The position numbers were made by a program, and so were the translations under genes. A model generated the notes under the pieces. The model was not told the DNA's origin and ran no database searches. It was given only the letters and a program-made list of their open reading frames with translations. From assembly GCF_027579695.1 (NCBI RefSeq), contig NC_083577.1, positions 40,491,198 to 40,555,197 of the forward strand: a stretch of DNA of 64,000 bases. Reading direction: 5' to 3'. Shown one piece after another: positions 25,101 to 33,867 of this stretch. Every line of letters starts with the position of its first letter. The first letter of the stretch is position 1. This stretch comes from Neoarius graeffei. Its lineage: Eukaryota > Chordata > Actinopteri > Siluriformes > Ariidae.

Positions 25101-28100
25101 TGTTTCTGAGTTACATGTTCGTTTGAAGGACTTAATGTACAAAATAACATAGTTGCACCCCGTAGTGTTGAAATTGGTAAACACAGTGCATTCAGTGAGG
25201 TTTGCACCGCCCTCCTTTTATTTCTGACTCTTCCTGTCACCACTCTGAGCGCTCATTCGTATGCCCTTCAAATAATGTGCGCAGTATAGGCTATTGATGT
25301 TTTATTATGAGCCATGTACCGTATCCTAATGTTTTTTGTTTCTGAGTTACATGTTCGTTTGAAGGACTTGATGTACTAAATAACATAGTTGCACCCGGTA
25401 GTGTTGAAATTGGTAAACACCACAGTTGCGGACATTTTGTAGCCTAAAATGATGTTATGATAAGCTTTAATAAAGGGCCCGGTCATTTGCCCCGCCCCCG
25501 GCCCGGCTCTGACTTGTTCCGCCACTGTCACTGATGTCACTGTTTGCGCTGCTTAACGACATCACATGACGTCCACCCACTTTCGCTAACTCCACCCAAT
25601 GTGTCCACCCACTTCCAGCCAGCACGGTTCAGCGCGGTTGTAGTCGAAATGCAACTCCAACAGCCCCGCTCAGCTCGACTCAGCTCGACTCGGCACGGCA
25701 CGGCTCAGCCGCGTTTGTAGTGGAAAAGCGGCAATACAGTGACATAAATGTCATCTTGATATGAATGTCATGGCAGTATTTGGGTTTTCAGTAATTTCTC
25801 TGAACTGTTCTTTGTCTGTGGCAGAATGATTGCACAGCATACATTTTTAATTTTAAAAAAACACTAGAATTTGGTGCACAAGTGTTAATTTTCTTTGGGT
25901 TTTCTGAAATCAACACATGGTCAAAAATAAACATACAGAACACCTAATATTTGGGTAAAATGTCTCTTTGCAAGATTCACCTTGACCAAACATTTTTGTT
26001 TACCATGAACAAGCTTCTGGCAGAATTCTGGTTGGACATTTCACGCCTCTTCATGGTAGAATTAGTAGAGTTCAATTAAAGTTTTGTTTTTTTTCCCTTG
26101 GCATGGACTCGACTTATAAGCATGGTCCATATATTTTCATTAGGATTGAAGTTCGGACTTGTTTTAAGCTTAATGTTAGCCTGCTTTATCCTCCACAACC
26201 AGCTGTGATGCGTGTTTGGGTTCATTGTCCTGTTGTAACTCCCAAGTCATGTTCAAGTTTCTGATGGTTTATGCTGAAGAATTCTGAGGTAGTCCTCCTC
26301 CTTCATTATTCCATCCACTTTGTGCAATGAACCAGTTCCACTGGCAGCAAAACAACCCCAGAGCATGATGATCCTACCACCACCACCAGCTGATACAGTG
26401 TCTCTCTGTACATGGTGGTCATTGTGGCCAAACGACTCAGTCTTTGTCTCATCTGACCATACAGCTTTCCTCCAGAAAGCTTTTTTTCTTTGTCTGTGTG
26501 GTCAGCTTCAAACTGTAGTTAAGCTTGAAGGTATCAATTCTGGAGCAGGGGGTTATTTCTTGGATAGCAGCCTCTTAGTCCATGGTGATCTGAACTGTAG
26601 ATAGTGATCCATCAGCTTCCAGTTCATGGTAGGGCTGTGCCATGGTGGATCCCAGGTTGTTCCTGACCATCCAAACTAATTTCCTTTCAGCTGAGGGTGA
26701 CAGTTTGGGTTTTCTTAAAGTAAAATGGCTTGGCAAACTGACTACACCTCACAATAACTTGCATACAATTGTTTGAACAGATCTTGGAATTTGCAGTTGT
26801 TTAGAAATGGTTCCAAGAGACATTCTGGAGTTGTGTATATCTGCGATCCTCTTTCTCAGATCTGCACTGAGCTCCTTGGACTTTCCCATTTTACTGTGTG
26901 TTGATCAATCCAATGAGTGCTGTAAACAAACCCTTTTTATGTTGGCACAGAGAAGCTACCAGCTGTAGTCAATCATGATCACTAACAGGAAGTTAAGAGG
27001 CCTCGGTCCTGGCAAGATGAGAGACATTTGGGAAGTTTCAGCACCTCTGAATTAGTATAGGTAATCGTATGGAGTCGAGTAAAATTAAGGATTAATTTCA
27101 CGAGTGATTTCAAAACTTTGAAATCACAAGTGAAATTGATCCATAATTTTATGAGGAACCATAGGATTACTTGTTTATAATATATAGGGCCAAATTCATA
27201 CTTCGGAAGCCATTCAAGTTCACAACATTTGTCATTAATGTTTTCTGAACCAATCAGGGCGCAAGACTATCTTGCACGTTTGAATCGGTTTCTAAAGCGT
27301 CTTTCATCATGACACAAAAAAACTGCGATAGCACCTTGTCTAACTCACAGCATTCATATGCCACTAGAGAGTCGTTTATTTGTCTTTCTGCGGCCCATTT
27401 CTTAAACACGGAAAGCCAAAAATGTTTACTTTTTTTGGTATTTTCACTTTCGCTTGCAGCTTTCAACTGGTTTATCATTTCTTCGTCAAATATAGCACAA
27501 CGCGGCATTGCTGAGTCAGCAGAGTCAGCCATTTTGTTGACAAAATTTGCTAATTTTTGTAACCGTAACCAAGCAACGAACTAGCCAATAGCGTTTCAGA
27601 AATACGGCCCCGTGTTAAGGAAAAAAGCCCGCCTTGATTGACTAATCAGAATTGAGTAATTTGGCCCTATGTATTATAAATAATCTAAGTGAGCATATGT
27701 AAGTTTTTGACCCCGTATGTATAATTTTGACCCTGTGTTGATTTCAGAAAACTCAAAGAAAATTAAAACTTGTGCACCAATGTCTAGTGTTTTTTTTTAA
27801 TTAAAAGATGTATGTTGTACAATTATTCTGCCACAGAAAAAGAACATTTCAAAGAAATTACTGAAAGTCCAAATATTGCCATGACATTCATGTCACTGTA
27901 TGTAAACTTCTGACCACAGAAACATAGCACTGTATGTGTTTGTGTTTTCTCTAAAGCCCTGAGGAAGCCGGTCGTTACTTGGAGACATATAAATCTTATG
28001 AGAAAAAGCCTGCAGATCTGCTTAAAGAGCAAGTAGAGAAAGATTACCTGTCTAAGGTCAGAGTGCAGCAACACCACCGCTCACTCACTGTGATCTCTGA

Positions 28101-31100
28101 ACACACTGCTCTTGGGTAACTCGTGGTTTTGGTTTGGCAGGTTACTGATTGTCTGACCACAGTGAAGTCCATCAACAAAACTGACGCCATCACACTGCTG
28201 TCCGCATTCTCTGTAAGAACTCCCTTTTAATTTTTAAGCCTTTTATTAGGACATGCAGGGGCTTCAAAGTTTGGGAGAATAGCAGGGTACAAATAATTTA
28301 CAGCAGGGTGCAAAATGGTAAAATGTCTGCCAGCGGCAGACATAATGCACGCAAAGCATGGATGGATGGATGGATGGAAGTACGAATTTTTCATGGGGCG
28401 GGATGGTTTGGAACAGGCCATCTAAAATTGGGATAACATTTACCCGGGACGGGTATTTGAGGCGGGTCGTCTAACTTAAGCTTGATTAGCGTTGTTACGA
28501 ATGCCAGTGTTTCCCACAGAAATTTTGGAGACTATGGGGGAGGCGCGGGGGTTGTTTAAAATTGAGTGATATGTTAAATATTAAGCTATTACTGAAAAAC
28601 TATTGATTAAAAAAATAGACTGTGAGAAATGGTCCTATAAACAACTTTACCAATATAAAAGATCACCAGGACTACAAAAATGCAGAAAAATAGGCTTTAC
28701 TTATCCAAATGCACCTGTTGGTTCAAAAGTTAAAGTGCAGAGAACCTCACAGCACAACATGAAGTTACCTTAAAATATAATATAAATGCCTCAGCTTTCA
28801 TGTAAGAAAAAAAACTATTAATACTAGTACTGTGTGCAGGCAGTCTCTCCTGAAGACTAAATTAAACAATAATTATAAACTAAAATAAATGGCTCAGGCT
28901 TCATAGAAGAAAAAAAAAAATTTGAACAGAATCTCACAGTAGGATGCTGAAGCTGCCTAAACAATGGAAAATAAAATACCATTTTGGCAAAAACGTTGGC
29001 ATCCATTAATTTCTTGTATTAAGTAAAAAAAATATGTTGCCAGATACTGCTGACGTTTTACAGCACAAAATATGTTCAAAACCCGCCAAAATGCACTTAA
29101 AACCACCCTAATTGGGCGGGAAACCGCGCAATCTGGCAACACAGGCGGCAGTAATGGCTGCACTCGTGTCGAGGATGTAAACACAGTTGACGCAGCAACG
29201 GACATAGGGGAGAGCGGGGTAAGATGAGCCACTTTTTACATTTTTCATCATAACTACATGTTAAAGCCATTTTTGCTTCCAGTCTACACACCATACCAAA
29301 TTTCAAAGTGTACTGTTACTATCTGAGCAAAAAATAATTGATAAGCTCTTATGGTTAGAGTGATATTACCTCTTGAAAAAAAAATGTCAAGTGGCTGAAC
29401 TTACCCCATGCACGGGGTAAGATGATCCACTGTGTGGGGTAAATTGAGCCAACACAAAACATGTTAGGTTAACAAAGTAAACAACTTTTATTATTAGAAA
29501 TGCAATCAGTGAATCAAGTCAAGTCAATCAAGTGGGGGATAGGGCCGTTGCATAGAGAAGGGGAGATGAAGAGAGAGGTGATAGAACGAGATGGGATAGG
29601 GAGGGATAGATAGATGGATAGAGAGAGAGAGATATGCATAGATAGATAGAAAGAGGGATGGTTAGAGAGGGAATGAGAGATATACTATATTATAGAAATT
29701 ACTAAAACAGTAGAACAGTGCCAAAAAATCTTATTTCTTTCAGTAGGTTAAAACATTGCTAAAACATGCAGCAATCATTCCATCAATCATTTCATCATTA
29801 TTCAATGTTCCAAGCGTTCAAATTGCAAGGGAACACCATTTGCCTCTCCCTCCGTGCTGTCCCCCCAACAGTAAAGGGGTGGGGCAATTTTTTCACAATA
29901 TCCTGTCTTGACAGGACAGCCTTATCTTTCTCTTTGAAGACAAAGGTCGGCTTTCTTGCAGAGCCATGGCATGACCGGCTTCTTTTGACAAATCTTGCCT
30001 CTATTTCGAAGACATCCAATTTGATTATCTGGCCAATGAAGAAATGCACTTTCTTCTTCCCCGTGAATTTTGCCACAACATAATCCCCCACATCTAACAA
30101 CTGGTCTTCCTCATCTGATGTCATATATATATGTTGTTGTCATATATGACCAGTAAATGTGAAAACTTAAGTGTCATCCATATTGGGTAAGCTCAGCCAC
30201 CAATGGGGTAAGTTGAGCCAGTGGCTCAACTTGCCCCACATCTAATGGCTCGTCTTACCCCGTGGCCACCATTTTGTAGAAAAATGCTAATAAAGGGGAT
30301 TAGGCTAATCAAAATTATTTTTATTAGCATTCATATCATAGCTTAGAAAGCCACTAACTTAACCCTAATGTGTCTAAATATTATTCTACTTTTGTCTTCT
30401 CTAAATCATCTTCACTGTGGACAAACATGGAATTGACTTAGAAAGCACAAAAACACATTTTTATAAATATCTCCCTCACCTAGTTTGACATGTGGTGCTC
30501 CTCTCCACAAGTGTAAGTAAATGGTCCCGCCCCCCTTTGAATGTGGTCACATGGTCACATTTGTTTACTGTTTCTTAGAAACAGGGGGTGGCTCATCTTA
30601 CCCTCTGGCTCATCTTACCCCGCTCTCCCCTACATGACATAGTGGATGTAATTTACGTTCACAACTTTTTTTGCTGTCAGAAATATTTAATATTAAATTT
30701 TGTGACTCGACTGACAATAGCCGGCGGCATAACAAGCCATAGCCGGCGATTTGCCGCCGGTGACCGGCTACTTTTGAGACCGCTGACATGCTGTGAGAAA
30801 GACTACAGTACTTTCTGTTGAGTAATATTTTAATGTAACATGCATATTTGTGTGGTTCTGTTCATAAATACTGGATGAACCTTGTGTGTTCTTTCCTGTT
30901 GAATTCTGCTCTCTGTAGTCTTTGGGGGGCATCATTAATGCATCAAAGGAGGAGCTGGTTCTGTGTCCAGGACTCGGCCCACAAAAGGTTAGTTCTAGTA
31001 TCTGTGAGTGCAGGATTTCTTTATAATAATAATAATAATAATAATAGTGTACAATTTGTAGTTATGCAAATGATTTTTCATTTAATGAACTTTAATACAC

Positions 31101-31197
31101 TCTGGGCTCAATTGTCGTCTGCTTTATTTAGGCGAGAAGACTGTATGATCTGCTTCATCAACCTTTTCTGAAGTCTAAAAAGAAAGAAAGCAGATGA
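11797..31197 (+). CDS. ERCC1: ERCC1, DNA excision repair protein (nine coding exons)
   Basis: The non-catalytic partner of the XPF nuclease. The heterodimer makes the 5' incision in nucleotide-excision repair and acts in crosslink repair in the nucleus. Coding exons are 11797-11859, 21353-21787, 23195-23298, 23569-23668, 24298-24374, 27957-28056, 28141-28212, 30919-30987 and 31132-31197. All have GT/AG borders and the phases sum to 361 residues. The N-terminus KKFKINLDD resembles KKFVIPLDE of mammalian ERCC1. The central domain (about residues 160-265) contains [37 protein letters not shown] and ADCTLILAW. The XPA-contact residues known as N110, Y145 and Y152 in the human protein are all kept. 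The C-terminal tandem helix-hairpin-helix part (about 270-361) has [21 protein letters not shown], with the XPF-binding Phe at 352. Human ERCC1 has 297 residues; the excess is in exon 2. Confidence 0.97.
11914..13185. repeat. GCTAGC-rich minisatellite in ERCC1 intron 1
   Basis: About 1.27 kb of head-to-tail units of roughly 22-30 bp, with a core of (GCTA)1-4 followed by TATACTTGCTTGCAA. The unit length varies through the number of GCTA tetramers. Variants are grouped by position: TTTGCAAGCTAGC units at the left, CTTGCTTGCAAGC in the middle, CTTGCTTGCGAGC from about 12595, and TATGCTTGC units near 12910-13010. Each unit is partly self-complementary (AAGCTAGCTAGCTT), so hairpins are possible. 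It starts about 55 bp after exon 1. Confidence 0.97.
13186..13780. other. ERCC1 intron 1 sequence without recognised feature
   Basis: No transposon ends, exon or RNA gene recognised. Some short pyrimidine runs only. Confidence 0.5.
13910..15166. mobile_element. 1.26 kb non-autonomous element, copy 1 (3-bp target)
   Basis: The ends read TGGCCCTTTTCCACTAC and GTAGTGGAAAAGCGGCA, flanked by ATA and TTA. It is nearly identical to 24474-25733. Inside lie a repeated CTTCAGCTC motif at the left, an internal direct duplication of about 150 bp (14460-14610 and 14700-14860), and a short hAT-transposase-like reading (14648-14703). The 3-bp target suggests PIF/Harbinger. Confidence 0.82.
14648..14703 (+). 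pseudogene. hAT transposase dimerisation-motif scrap
   Basis: Reads [17 protein letters not shown] in the plus strand. [12 protein letters not shown] matches the C-terminal dimerisation signature of hAT transposases (LP-x-A-x-x-ERSFS). The frame stops soon afterwards. In the second copy of the host element (around 25230) a 7-base deletion removes the middle of this motif. It is a coding scrap carried by a non-hAT-looking element. Confidence 0.6.
15407..15715. other. ERCC1 intron 1, nothing recognised
   Basis: Contains short (GT)n/(CA)n-like tracts around 15540-15585. No gene or transposon end seen. Confidence 0.5.
15716..15835. mobile_element. About 120 bp MITE, copy A
   Basis: The ends are GTTTCCCAAAAGC and the mirrored CTTTTTGGGAAACCCACC. 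Same family as 17786-17914. The interior shares TTAACGC and TAAGAGCATC-type motifs. Confidence 0.7.
15836..16672. other. ERCC1 intron 1, nothing recognised
   Basis: Only a short (GT)n tract near 16388-16418 and an A-run near 16180. No coding or mobile sequence identified. Confidence 0.5.
16673..17731 (-). mobile_element. PIF/Harbinger-derived element with a Myb-like gene
   Basis: The inverted ends GGGTGTATTCAGACC and GGTGTGAATACGCCC are flanked by perfect TAA duplications (16670-16672 and 17732-17734), the usual Harbinger target. Subterminal GGTCCGGACC repeats occur at the right. It carries the Myb/SANT-like gene typical of Harbinger elements (17024-17344, minus) but no transposase, so it is a deletion derivative. 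Confidence 0.88.
17024..17344 (-). CDS. Harbinger Myb/SANT-like DNA-binding protein, N-terminal part
   Basis: A 106-residue frame starting [20 protein letters not shown], with [19 protein letters not shown] and [18 protein letters not shown]. The spaced tryptophans and W-x(2)-E-E-T-x(2)-L pattern fit the Myb/SANT-like (trihelix-type) domain that PIF/Harbinger elements encode beside their transposase to bind DNA and help nuclear import. The domain is complete, but the C-terminal half appears replaced by unrelated sequence near the end. It is transposon-encoded, not a host gene. Confidence 0.75.
   Translation of the reverse strand: MSRGQTWAEEETRTLVDIWADVHISELLERTHKNANVFAVFSEKMKGFTRSPEQCRLKVKKLHQTYIKIRDILSKSGGTSDAKKKFIYCVKSQNCHMVCAHQRYPP
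17786..17914. mobile_element. 129 bp MITE, copy B
   Basis: Near-perfect terminal repeats GGGGTGGGTTTCCCAAAAGC and GCTTTTGGGAAACACACCCC, with an interior TTAACGCC. Partner of copy A 2 kb away. Confidence 0.78.
17915..18392. other. ERCC1 intron 1, nothing recognised
   Basis: AT-rich, no supported feature. Confidence 0.5.
18594..19616 (-). pseudogene. Tc1-family transposase, broken
   Basis: Readable minus-strand blocks include [40 protein letters not shown] and, after a frameshift, [17 protein letters not shown]. The second Asp of the DDE triad is visible. The N-terminal start is represented by the cat near 19614. Several frameshifts and stops separate the blocks. Confidence 0.88.
19818..20821. 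mobile_element. 1.0 kb element with CAGGGCTTTCCAC ends and CATAT target duplication
   Basis: Perfect 13-bp inverted ends CAGGGCTTTCCAC and GTGGAAAGCCCTG, flanked by CATAT on both sides (19813-19817 and 20822-20826). The interrupted Tc1 sequence GAATACATATGCAG can be restored by eye, confirming a 5-bp duplication. GCCGGC/GCCGGCTAC motifs occur subterminally and also near 30745. An (AAT)n tract lies at about 20563-20585. No transposase; superfamily unclear because hAT normally makes 8 bp. Confidence 0.8.
21353..21787 (+). CDS. ERCC1: ERCC1 coding exon 2 (N-terminal disordered region)
   Basis: The 145 codons are in phase 0 at both ends. It starts [12 protein letters not shown] after CCCACACAG and contains [13 protein letters not shown], equivalent to the TYAEYA block of human ERCC1. 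It ends SSIIVSPRQ before a GTACAGG donor. The stretch between these blocks, rich in Ser, Glu and Lys, is much longer than in human. Confidence 0.93.
21876..22154 (+). mobile_element. SINE head joined to a different 3' tail
   Basis: The first about 180 bp match the common SINE (tRNA-like head and GTCCGCGTGGGTTTCC body). After TAGGTTAACTAGGTG it changes to GAGGGCCATATGTATATT, then GATAAATAAAGTTC and an (ATT)n tract (about 22117-22154), in place of the usual tail. Confidence 0.75.
22470..23134. mobile_element. Short Tc1-type element with insertion
   Basis: The left end CAGTACCAATCAAAAGTTTGG and the right end GTGTCCAAACATTTGGCAC are mirror related. The right part holds TTCTACAATGTAGAAAATG, typical of Tc1 terminal sequence. 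There is no transposase, and the left part is interrupted by 22541-22857. Confidence 0.65.
22541..22857. repeat. Unclassified dispersed repeat
   Basis: About 317 bp containing CGAAACCCCCGAAGGGGG (a hairpin) and GATGTCCGTCTGTCCC, inserted in a Tc1-type end. I recognise it only as repeat-like by context. Confidence 0.4.
23195..23298 (+). CDS. ERCC1: ERCC1 coding exon 3
   Basis: Encodes [16 protein letters not shown] and [13 protein letters not shown], the start of the central XPA-binding domain. The acceptor is TGTACAG, the donor GTAGGT, and it ends with two bases of a split Ser codon. Confidence 0.97.
23569..23668 (+). CDS. ERCC1: ERCC1 coding exon 4
   Basis: Encodes [15 protein letters not shown] through [10 protein letters not shown], including the two tyrosines of the XPA-binding pocket. 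The acceptor is CTTTTCAG and the donor GTGAGA. Confidence 0.97.
24298..24374 (+). CDS. ERCC1: ERCC1 coding exon 5
   Basis: Encodes [19 protein letters not shown] and TLILAW, the end of the central domain. The donor GTGAGC splits a Ser codon. Transposon sequence (a Tc1 element) begins only about 80 bp downstream in the intron. Confidence 0.96.
24474..25733. mobile_element. 1.26 kb non-autonomous element, copy 2 (ATA target)
   Basis: Same ends as copy 1. Perfect ATA duplications flank it (24471-24473 and 25734-25736). The other terminal repeat of the host Tc1 element (GTTTACATACAGTGAC in complement at 27890-27906) shows the unoccupied site and proves the 3-bp duplication. A few substitutions and a 7-base deletion distinguish it from copy 1. 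Confidence 0.9.
27058..27670 (-). mobile_element. Crypton-like fragment
   Basis: A sequence foreign to the surrounding Tc1 element, with AT-rich borders that I cannot place exactly. It contains a minus-strand frame (27254-27532) resembling the N-terminal part of a Crypton tyrosine recombinase. Confidence 0.55.
27254..27532 (-). pseudogene. Crypton-type tyrosine recombinase, N-terminal fragment
   Basis: A 92-residue frame with [36 protein letters not shown] and [14 protein letters not shown]. The pattern N-T-K-K...W...F..W, then 'L(D/N)..L..F', is that of the SAM-like N-terminal part of Crypton recombinases and of the related host domain in ZMYM2 and KIAA1958. No catalytic Arg/His/Tyr region follows, so this is a remnant or deletion derivative. 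Assignment is by pattern from memory. Confidence 0.55.
27957..28056 (+). CDS. ERCC1: ERCC1 coding exon 6
   Basis: Encodes [19 protein letters not shown] and [13 protein letters not shown], the linker and first helices of the helix-hairpin-helix region. The acceptor CTCTAAAG lies about 38 bp after the end of the Tc1 element that fills intron 5. Confidence 0.96.
28141..28212 (+). CDS. ERCC1: ERCC1 coding exon 7
   Basis: The 24 codons encode [20 protein letters not shown] and SAFS, in phase 0 at both ends. This is the first helix-hairpin-helix motif. The intron before it is only 84 bp. Confidence 0.96.
28358..28378. repeat. (GGAT)n short tandem repeat
   Basis: Five consecutive GGAT units. Confidence 0.9.
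29207..30630 (-). mobile_element. 1.42 kb pogo-type (Tc1/mariner superfamily) deletion derivative
   Basis: Perfect inverted ends GGGGAGAGCGGGGTAAGATG, continuing to about 25 bp, flanked by TA on each side (29205-29206 and 30631-30632). TAAGATGAGCCA motifs are reiterated inside both ends. The coding remnant is at 29798-30124 (minus). GATA/GAGA simple sequence lies at about 29600-29680. Confidence 0.85.
29798..30124 (-). pseudogene. C-terminal segment of a pogo-type transposase
   Basis: A 108-residue frame with [50 protein letters not shown] and PHPFTVGGT. Fish pogo-like transposases often end with a small domain of this shape (V-x-V-K-F-x-x-K-x(5-6)-(Y/F)-(I/V)-G, then FVFP-E...V...DIV..LP.P..GGT). 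The DDE domain is absent. It starts at an ATG, but it is the tail of a larger product, joined to the 5' side by internal deletion. Confidence 0.6.
30919..30987 (+). CDS. ERCC1: ERCC1 coding exon 8
   Basis: Encodes [20 protein letters not shown] and PQK, the second helix-hairpin-helix motif with its conserved PGLG hairpin. The acceptor is CTCTGTAG and the donor GTTAGT. Confidence 0.96.
31132..31197 (+). CDS. ERCC1: ERCC1 coding exon 9 (terminal)
   Basis: Encodes [20 protein letters not shown] and R, then TGA. The Phe in QPFLK corresponds to human Phe293, which docks into XPF. The tail is more basic than in the human protein, which ends FLKVP. Confidence 0.96.
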   Translation, partial: ARRLYDLLHQPFLKSKKKESR

Positions 31198-31508
31198 GAC
31201 TTGGACTCTGGTCAGAAAAGAATGAACCATTTTTTTTTTAAAAAAGGAGCGTCCCATCTTTAAGTGCGCATCACAAGCCAATTAAAAACCCAATATGGTA
31301 CTGATGCTCACAACTGTGACTGCAAGAGAGCAAAGGATGGAGGGATATGAGAGATCTGTAGAAATCTCTCTCACATCAGACCTTCTCTCTGGATCGAAAA
31401 AAAAAGCACTCTCAGGATAGTTTGAGTGCTCTTATGAACCTAATGATGTTTTACTTTCAACATTATGTATCTGCAAAAATATTTTGATATAATTCTGTGC
31501 ATTGTTAC

Positions 31509-31514
31509 AATAAA
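31509..31514 (+). terminator. ERCC1: ERCC1 polyadenylation signal
   Basis: AATAAA, about 312 bp after the ERCC1 stop codon and the first canonical signal downstream of it, implying a 3' UTR of roughly 330 bp. Confidence 0.75.
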
Positions 31515-31530
31515 GATGTATATTTTTATA

Positions 31531-32104
31531 GCAAGAGTCGGTTTTTAAAAAGTATTAAAAAAAACGAGTTCATGTATGTGTATACACACACACCTGTGCA
31601 TGTACATTTAAGTTATTCCGTGAAATCGAGTCGTACATGAGCTGATAGCCGACAAGACGCGTAGCACCGAGTTGGCTATAAGCCATGTATGACAAGATTG
31701 AGTGGAATAACTGCTTTATTATATCCACTTTCACTGGATTTTGAGAAACGGAGCTTTTTTTTTCTTGCACATTCGATAAATAAAAACTTAACACAAAACG
31801 TCCAACAAACTCATTTCTGCTTAGAATGTAAACAAACTGGTTAAATGACAGGAGCAATTTGTGAAAAATGCTATAATAATAATTCTTGAAAAATAGAGAG
31901 AGATTCTTACCATCAAATACTTTCTTTCCATATTTTGTTCCTTTTTTGTATTTTCTGAGGTTTGGTTTTCAAGTAGTTTTTATTTTGTCAATTATTCATG
32001 TGAATAATTGAAAATAAGGAACTCACACAACTAAGATATCCATCTTCAAAAGTCAGTTTCTATGCAGAATGGACAATTTCATGGATGCCGCCATTGAAAA
32101 TATT
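31531..32104. other. Intergenic, nothing recognised
   Basis: AT-rich sequence after ERCC1 with a short CA run near 31585. Confidence 0.5.
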
Positions 32105-33075
32105 CAGGGATGGGAATTTTCCGCGGAATTCCGCGGATTTTATCAACCCAGGGGTCATTTTTGTGAATCGTCTAAATCCGAGGAGAAAATATTTAGGGGG
32201 GGTTAGGTATGTGTTGACCCGGTCAACCATCGGGAACAAGGCTCTGTTTACATCGGCAGTTCAGAACGTACACTGTATTTGATTGGCCGTTGAGAGAGAA
32301 ATATCGCGATTTGACCAATGGTAAACGAGCATAGATAGGAAAGGCCAAAATGTCACATGTAAGCTTCGTTCTGATTGGTTCTTTGCATTTCGCTTTCTTA
32401 CTCATTCAACATGGCGCTCCACGAGGCCGGAGATTGAGGATGTAACAGCGAATAAGAGCTTCAAAATGGTGAAAATTATCACAAAAGAAAACGAATCGCT
32501 TATTCAGATTAGCTGCTAAAAGGAAAAAAAACATCTCTGCAATGAAGCATTCCTAGAAAAAGAACAAGTACTTTGTAAATATGTTGAAAACTTAGAGTAG
32601 TGTTGCTAGTTATATGTGATTGTGACTTTGGGAGCTGAGAGAACTGTTCAACAGGGAAATTGTGTTTCTGTTGAGACAAGTTCACTGCAAAAGAGTTAAC
32701 TGCATTCTTTAATAAAGTAACTGAAACATTTACAGGATTATGTCAAATATTCTGTCTTTATGTGTTTAATTTATATTCATCATTCCTTTCATTCTAGCAT
32801 GAAGTTAAAAATTCTTTTTAGCTGAGCATTATTGAGACTATTTTTGTTTATTAGTGTCCAAAACTCAAGTTTCTTTGGACTGAAAATATTATTCAACTGA
32901 GCAATCTGAGACCATTTCTAGTGGTCTAAAATGTATAAAACTCATTAGCTTCCGGGGGCCTTTGGCCCCCTGGACCCCCGACCAGGCTCCGCCCTGGACC
33001 TGGCTGGGGGCCGATGGCCCCCAGACCCCCAATTAAATTTTCAGCTGAAAATACAATTTCTCATTCTCATCCCTG
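32105..33075. mobile_element. 971 bp hAT-like non-autonomous element
   Basis: Ends CAGGGATGGGAA and TTCTCATCCCTG. The flanking octamers AAAATATT and AATATTTT match at six of eight positions. Inside, a GC-rich block at 32938-33030 has mirrored GGGGGCC/GGCCCCC motifs. No coding frame. Confidence 0.7.
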
Positions 33076-33657
33076 AATATTTTAACCAATCAGAAAAATC
33101 CCCCCGATCGTTTCCGGCAGTGCTCTGACGTCATTTGGGTGCAAGACATGGAAGCCCCACATAGCGAGTAAGACTTGAAGCTGCCCCTGGCTGGAGATTA
33201 TTTAATTAAAAGTTTATATGAAAAAAAAATTTGAGATTCCATTTCTCTAACAAAAAAGTGGAGGGGGAAAGATAATACTGATGTCACTGATAAACAGTGA
33301 GGGAATAGTGAACAGCTGATGTACGCCTATGTGACTGAATGGGGGAGGTAACTTTTCATATTTAGATCAAGTAGTGCTGCTGTGACGGCCTCATTCTGCA
33401 GACTGAAACCTTGCTAGACTACCTACAAACAGATCTGCATACAATCTAACTAACTTGGCTAAATCTGTTGAAGAGGCAAGTGCGCAAGTTTTTCCACGTT
33501 CCTGTAAGCACTCGTTAGCACGCTTGGTATGCTCTCGACTCATTCATGAAAAACTTCAAGATGTCACCAGGCTAGCCTACCGTAATTACCGTAGTAGACA
33601 GTCCAACCCCCACAGCAACACACAAAGAGGGTAAACAAACACTGCTTTACACAGCTC

Positions 33658-33867
33658 GTGTATTCGGAACATTTTGAAGAAAATTGTTTCGCTCAAACAA
33701 CTCTGATGTACCGGGCATTAGGAATACCGTACAAGCCAGCGCTGAATCCAGATGCGGTTCCCACAATCTTCGGCCAAAAAGCGGACAAGACAAACAAGAC
33801 AACACGGTCAGTAGTCCGCAAAAGAGAAATTCAAAGAGTAAGAAAACACTTTTTATGCCTTCCCTAA
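33658..33867 (+). pseudogene. THAP-domain C-terminal half
   Basis: The frame YSEHFEENCFAQTTLMYRAL, then LNPDAVPTIF. The pattern SEHFE-x-x-CF...L.x(n)AVPTIF is the second zinc-ligand half (Cys/His) and AVPTIF-type ending of THAP domains, which serve as DNA-binding domains in P-type and Kolobok-type transposases and in host proteins. The first half (C-x(2-4)-C) is not in this frame. Confidence 0.65.

Larger units (their letters stand above)
24454..27919 (-). mobile_element. Tc1-like transposon filling ERCC1 intron 5, with two insertions
   Basis: Long terminal inverted repeats of about 200 bp: the left part is TGGTCAGAGGTTTACATA, then CAGTGACATAAATGTCAT, and the right part is CATGTCACTGTATGTAAAC with CTTCTGACCACA. 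The left repeat is split by the 1260 bp element at 24474-25733, and the right part by a Crypton-derived insert at about 27058-27670. Decayed minus-strand transposase sequence runs from about 26060 to 26890, with a GGTGGTGGTAGGATCATCATG block where KHGGG-type residues are coded. Confidence 0.85.
28505..30790. mobile_element. hAT-like element remnant in ERCC1 intron 7, hosting a pogo-type insertion
   Basis: Begins CAGTGTTTCCCACAGAAATT, an end typical of hAT elements. The interior resumes after the pogo-type insertion and includes GCCGGCGATTTGCCGCC near 30745, related to the GCCGGC motifs of 19818-20821. No right terminal repeat could be found, so the right limit is approximate. Confidence 0.5.
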
